From contig NZ_CP116005.1 of NCBI RefSeq assembly GCF_027941835.1, positions 1,007,501 to 1,071,500 on the forward strand: a DNA stretch of 64,000 nt, given 5' to 3'. Both the position numbers and the translations under genes were made by a program. The stretch's first letter is position 1; each line of letters begins with the position of its first letter. Under the pieces are notes generated by a model. The model was not told the origin of the DNA. It worked only from the letters and a program-made list of their open reading frames with translations, and did not search any database. Source of the DNA: Sphingosinicella microcystinivorans (GTDB lineage Bacteria; Pseudomonadota; Alphaproteobacteria; Sphingomonadales; Sphingomonadaceae). Positions 60,451-64,000 of this stretch are shown here, piece after piece.

Positions 60451-61500
60451 ATGACAGATACGGGGCAGATATTCGACGAAATCCGACAGCACATGGAGGC
60501 TGGAGGGATCGCGCCGACGCCCGCGAACTATGAATTCTGGTATCGCTACGTCACCGGGTCCGACCCCGAGCTGCGCGTCGCCGTCGATGCCGTGATGCAG
60601 ACGGTCGGCCGGGTCTCGACGCGGGCGATGCACAATATCCGCCGGGAGCTTTACGGCGCCTCGCTGCCCTCCGACCTCAGCGTGCTCATCGACCAGACGC
60701 AGGCGCAGCTGAAGCGCATGGCGCACTATGTCGAGGAGACCGGCGGCAACGCCAAGGACTACAGCCGCGCGCTGCGGGAAAGCTCCAACAGCATCAACGC
60801 CGCCGGCGACGTCGACACACAGCGCGCGCTGCTCGCCGAGCTCGTCAGCGCGACAGGCGCGATGATCGACAAGACCGAGCGGCTGGAAGCCCAGCTTGCG
60901 ATCTCGGGCCAAGAGATCAACATGCTGAAGCAGGACCTGGAGACGGCGCGCACCGAAAGCCGCACGGACCCGCTCACCGGCCTTTCGAATCGCAAGGCGT
61001 TCACCTCGTATCTGGAGGCGCAGGCGGGCCGCGCGCTCGCCGACCGCAAGCCGCTCTGCCTCGCCTTCTGCGACATCGACCACTTCAAGCAGTTCAACGA
61101 CACGTGGGGCCACCGCATGGGCGACGAGGTGCTGCGCCTCGTCGGCCAGAGCCTCGAACAGCTTTCGCACGGCGTCGGCTACCCCGCGCGCTTCGGCGGC
61201 GAGGAGTTCGTGATCGTGCTGCCCGGCAAGACATTGCAGGCCGCGCACGACATCTGCGAGCAGATCCGCGACTACATCTCGTCGCGCAGCGTGCGGGCCA
61301 AGAACAGCAACAAGGAGGTGGGCCGCATCACCCTGTCGCTCGGCATCGCGCAGCTGCGCTGGAACGACACGGTCGACACGCTCGTCGAGCGCGCCGACAT
61401 GGCGCTCTACCGGGCCAAGGAGACGGGCCGCAACCGCGTCGTCGGCGAGGACGAGCTGGAAGGCGCGGCCACGCCCAAGCCCGCCGCGCACGCTGCCTGA
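60451..61500 (+). CDS. Diguanylate cyclase, soluble
   Basis: 349 residues with no membrane segment. An N-terminal helical region (1-170, with NYEFWYRYVTGSDPELRVAVD and coiled-coil stretches near 130-165) precedes the GGDEF domain (about 170-330): DPLTGLSNRKAFTSYLEAQA, AFCDIDHFKQFNDTWGH, ARFGGEEFVIVLPGK. The active site is complete and no RxxD site precedes it. The N-terminal part resembles regulators seen in other sphingomonad cyclases. Confidence 0.93.
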   Translation: MTDTGQIFDEIRQHMEAGGIAPTPANYEFWYRYVTGSDPELRVAVDAVMQTVGRVSTRAMHNIRRELYGASLPSDLSVLIDQTQAQLKRMAHYVEETGGNAKDYSRALRESSNSINAAGDVDTQRALLAELVSATGAMIDKTERLEAQLAISGQEINMLKQDLETARTESRTDPLTGLSNRKAFTSYLEAQAGRALADRKPLCLAFCDIDHFKQFNDTWGHRMGDEVLRLVGQSLEQLSHGVGYPARFGGEEFVIVLPGKTLQAAHDICEQIRDYISSRSVRAKNSNKEVGRITLSLGIAQLRWNDTVDTLVERADMALYRAKETGRNRVVGEDELEGAATPKPAAHAA

Positions 61501-61518
61501 GCGGACGCTCGCTTCTCC

Positions 61519-62535
<1,017 letters not shown>

Positions 62536-62658
62536 TTAGCGCCAGGGGCGTAGCGGCACCGTGACGGCGCTTGCGGCATCGGCCCCGAGCGACGCGCGGA
62601 ACCGCTCCGGCCCGTCCTCCGGGTAGCGGCGGAACACGTCCGCATGGGCAGATACCAT
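62536..62658 (-). CDS. Possible 40-residue open frame of unknown function
   Basis: MVSAHADVFRRYPEDGPERF through to VTVPLRPWR fits in the short gap between pip and the permease, with CGGAG 9 nt before the ATG. No family is recognised. It may be a remnant of a longer gene or a chance frame. Confidence 0.2.
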   Translation of the reverse strand: MVSAHADVFRRYPEDGPERFRASLGADAASAVTVPLRPWR

Positions 62659-62687
62659 GACTGGGCGCTCCGGCCTGCCGCGCGCCG

Positions 62688-64000
62688 TCACGAGACCCTT
62701 GCCTTCCGGGCGCGCGCGAACGCCCACATCGCCGCGCCGAGACCCGCCCAGAGCGCCAGCGCCGCGGCCTCCGGCAGGCGTTCGCCCGCGTCCGCGAGGA
62801 TCGTCCATGCCGAATAGATCGCCACGCCCGCGAGCGCGAGCACCCCCACCCACGCAGCCAGCACGGGAAAGCCGCCAGCTCCCGAGCCGCGCCGGAGCGC
62901 GAGGCTCGACAGGCAGGCGCCGATGAAGGCAACCGCGAAGCCCATCGCACCGATCTGCACCAGCGGTTCGATGAAGGCGCGGCCCACGAGACCGCCGAGG
63001 AGCGCGATCACGCCCACGAACAGCACGGCGTTCGCGGGCGTGCCGTTCTTCGAATGCACGCACGCGAGCGCTGACGGCAGGGCGCCGTCCTGCGCCAGCG
63101 CATAGAGCAGCCGCGAGGCCGCGAACATCGCCGCGTTCCACGCGCTGAGCAGCGCGACGACGCCGGCGACGAGCACGATACGGCCGCCCCACGGACCCGC
63201 CACCGCCTCCATCGCCGCCACCACCGGAAGCTCCGCGCCGTCGAGGACACCGCGCGGCGCGGCGAAGGCGGTGGCGGTGATGACGGCGACGTAGAACAGC
63301 GTCGTCAGCAGGATCACCATGCCGAGCAAACCGGCGAGCGCGCGCGCCGCCGGGCGTTCCCGCGCCTCGCCGAGCGCCTGCGGCAGCGCGTTGAAACCGC
63401 AGAACCACGCCGGCACCATCACGAGCACGGCGAGCACGCCGCGCCACGGCGCCTCCGCAGGCAGAAACCCCGGCTCCAGATTGGCGGGCGTACCTCCGGC
63501 GAAACCGATGGCGACGAATCCGAAGCTCAGCAGCACCTTGCCCACCGTGACCGCCACCTGCACGCGCGCCGATTGGCGCGCGCCGAAATAGTTGATCGCG
63601 GTGAAGAACAGCGCGCCGCCGATGATGACGGCAAGGTCGAGCAGGCGCACCGGCACGCCGACCGACGTGTAGAGCGTCGGCCCGGTGAAATCCGGCACCA
63701 GCACGCCGAGCAGCCACGCGAGCGCCAGCCCTTCGAAGCCGCAGATGCCGACGTAGCCGAGAAGCGCGCTCCAGCCGACCACGAAGCCCCAGCCGCGCCC
63801 GAACGCCATCGAGACATAGCCGTACTCGCCGTTCGCCTCCGGCGCCCGCGTCGCGGCCTCGGCGTAGCAGAGCGCGACGAGCCCCATCACCGCGCCGCCG
63901 ACGAGGAACGCGAGTGCGGCCCCCAGCGGTCCCGCGCGCGCGATCCAGCCGCCGGTCACGACGATCCAGCCGACGCCGATCGTCGTCCCCATGCCGATCG
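62688..64000 (-). CDS. APC-family amino acid permease (5' end beyond window)
   Basis: At least 434 residues with twelve hydrophobic segments. The APC opening GTTIGVGWIVVTGGWIARAGP contains the substrate-binding glycine-rich helix I. The ATG at 63992 is not taken as the start because the frame stays open to the edge (IGMGTTIG), and family members begin about 15-25 residues earlier. Substrate unknown; neighbours pip and a short frame do not settle it. Confidence 0.9.
   Translation of the reverse strand, partial: IGMGTTIGVGWIVVTGGWIARAGPLGAALAFLVGGAVMGLVALCYAEAATRAPEANGEYGYVSMAFGRGWGFVVGWSALLGYVGICGFEGLALAWLLGVLVPDFTGPTLYTSVGVPVRLLDLAVIIGGALFFTAINYFGARQSARVQVAVTVGKVLLSFGFVAIGFAGGTPANLEPGFLPAEAPWRGVLAVLVMVPAWFCGFNALPQALGEARERPAARALAGLLGMVILLTTLFYVAVITATAFAAPRGVLDGAELPVVAAMEAVAGPWGGRIVLVAGVVALLSAWNAAMFAASRLLYALAQDGALPSALACVHSKNGTPANAVLFVGVIALLGGLVGRAFIEPLVQIGAMGFAVAFIGACLSSLALRRGSGAGGFPVLAAWVGVLALAGVAIYSAWTILADAGERLPEAAALALWAGLGAAMWAFARARKARVS

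Overview
The window is a GC-rich chromosomal segment of an alphaproteobacterium, most likely Sphingomonadales. The evidence is the gene set: a DUF4167 protein beside prmC-prfA-hisS, GapR (DUF2312), DUF1244, an Usg-family protein, a sphingomonad-style TonB-dependent receptor, and yebC-ruvCAB running straight into ybgC-tolQRAB-pal. The genus cannot be fixed from sequence reading alone. Most of the window is housekeeping DNA. I see no prophage, IS element, CRISPR array or recognised defence system.

Layout. 1-5.9 kb (minus): a Porin_O_P-type porin, a DUF4167 protein with a 15-bp coding repeat, then hisS-prfA-prmC with overlapping ends. 6-8.5 kb (plus): ppa and a secreted M61 peptidase whose TTG start sits behind an RBS-covering hairpin. 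8.4-10.3 kb (minus): ispG, a small repeat protein and a GNAT enzyme, each overlapping the next by 4 nt. 10.4-11.6 kb (plus): an acyltransferase-3 membrane protein whose 3' end runs through the terminator of convergent pal. 11.7-19.1 kb (minus): yebC-ruvC-ruvA-ruvB and ybgC-tolQ-tolR-tolA-tolB-pal. 19.1-21.6 kb (minus): DUF1244, gapR, an unusual 326-bp gap with a near-perfect sigma-54-type promoter and a terminator, then a molybdenum-hydroxylase iron-sulfur and FAD subunit pair with YbjQ but no catalytic subunit.

21.7-30.3 kb holds metabolic and hydrolase genes: pyk, a HAD phosphatase, zinc-free L36, a 2Fe-2S protein, a PPP phosphatase, galE, a DUF4136 lipoprotein, an M14 carboxypeptidase, gpmA and a secreted M20 hydrolase. 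30.5-37.6 kb: a 2OG-Fe(II) oxygenase with an AraC-type regulator, purB, radC, a class V aminotransferase with a GNAT, map and an L,D-transpeptidase-fold protein. 37.7-41.3 kb: a CinA N-domain protein, tRNA-Leu(UAA), an AT-richer secreted protein behind a palindromic operator candidate, an Usg protein, and a PstS-type lipoprotein preceded by four 11-bp-phased Pho half-sites. 41.3-52.5 kb: polA, nadB, an ABC ATPase, a host-attachment family protein, serS-surE-NlpD-like, a TonB-C-like protein and rimO. 52.5-64 kb: a GlcD-like flavoenzyme, a large TonB-dependent receptor, a MASE1-GGDEF protein, an RhlE-like helicase, a second GGDEF protein, prolyl iminopeptidase and an APC permease cut by the window edge.

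The genes fit envelope integrity (Tol-Pal, NlpD-like, L,D-transpeptidase), recombination and translation quality control, phosphate acquisition, and a c-di-GMP/RNA-helicase block. The least explained element is the candidate sigma-54-driven small RNA at about 20.7-20.87 kb. It is the best candidate here for something undescribed, but it rests only on sequence motifs.
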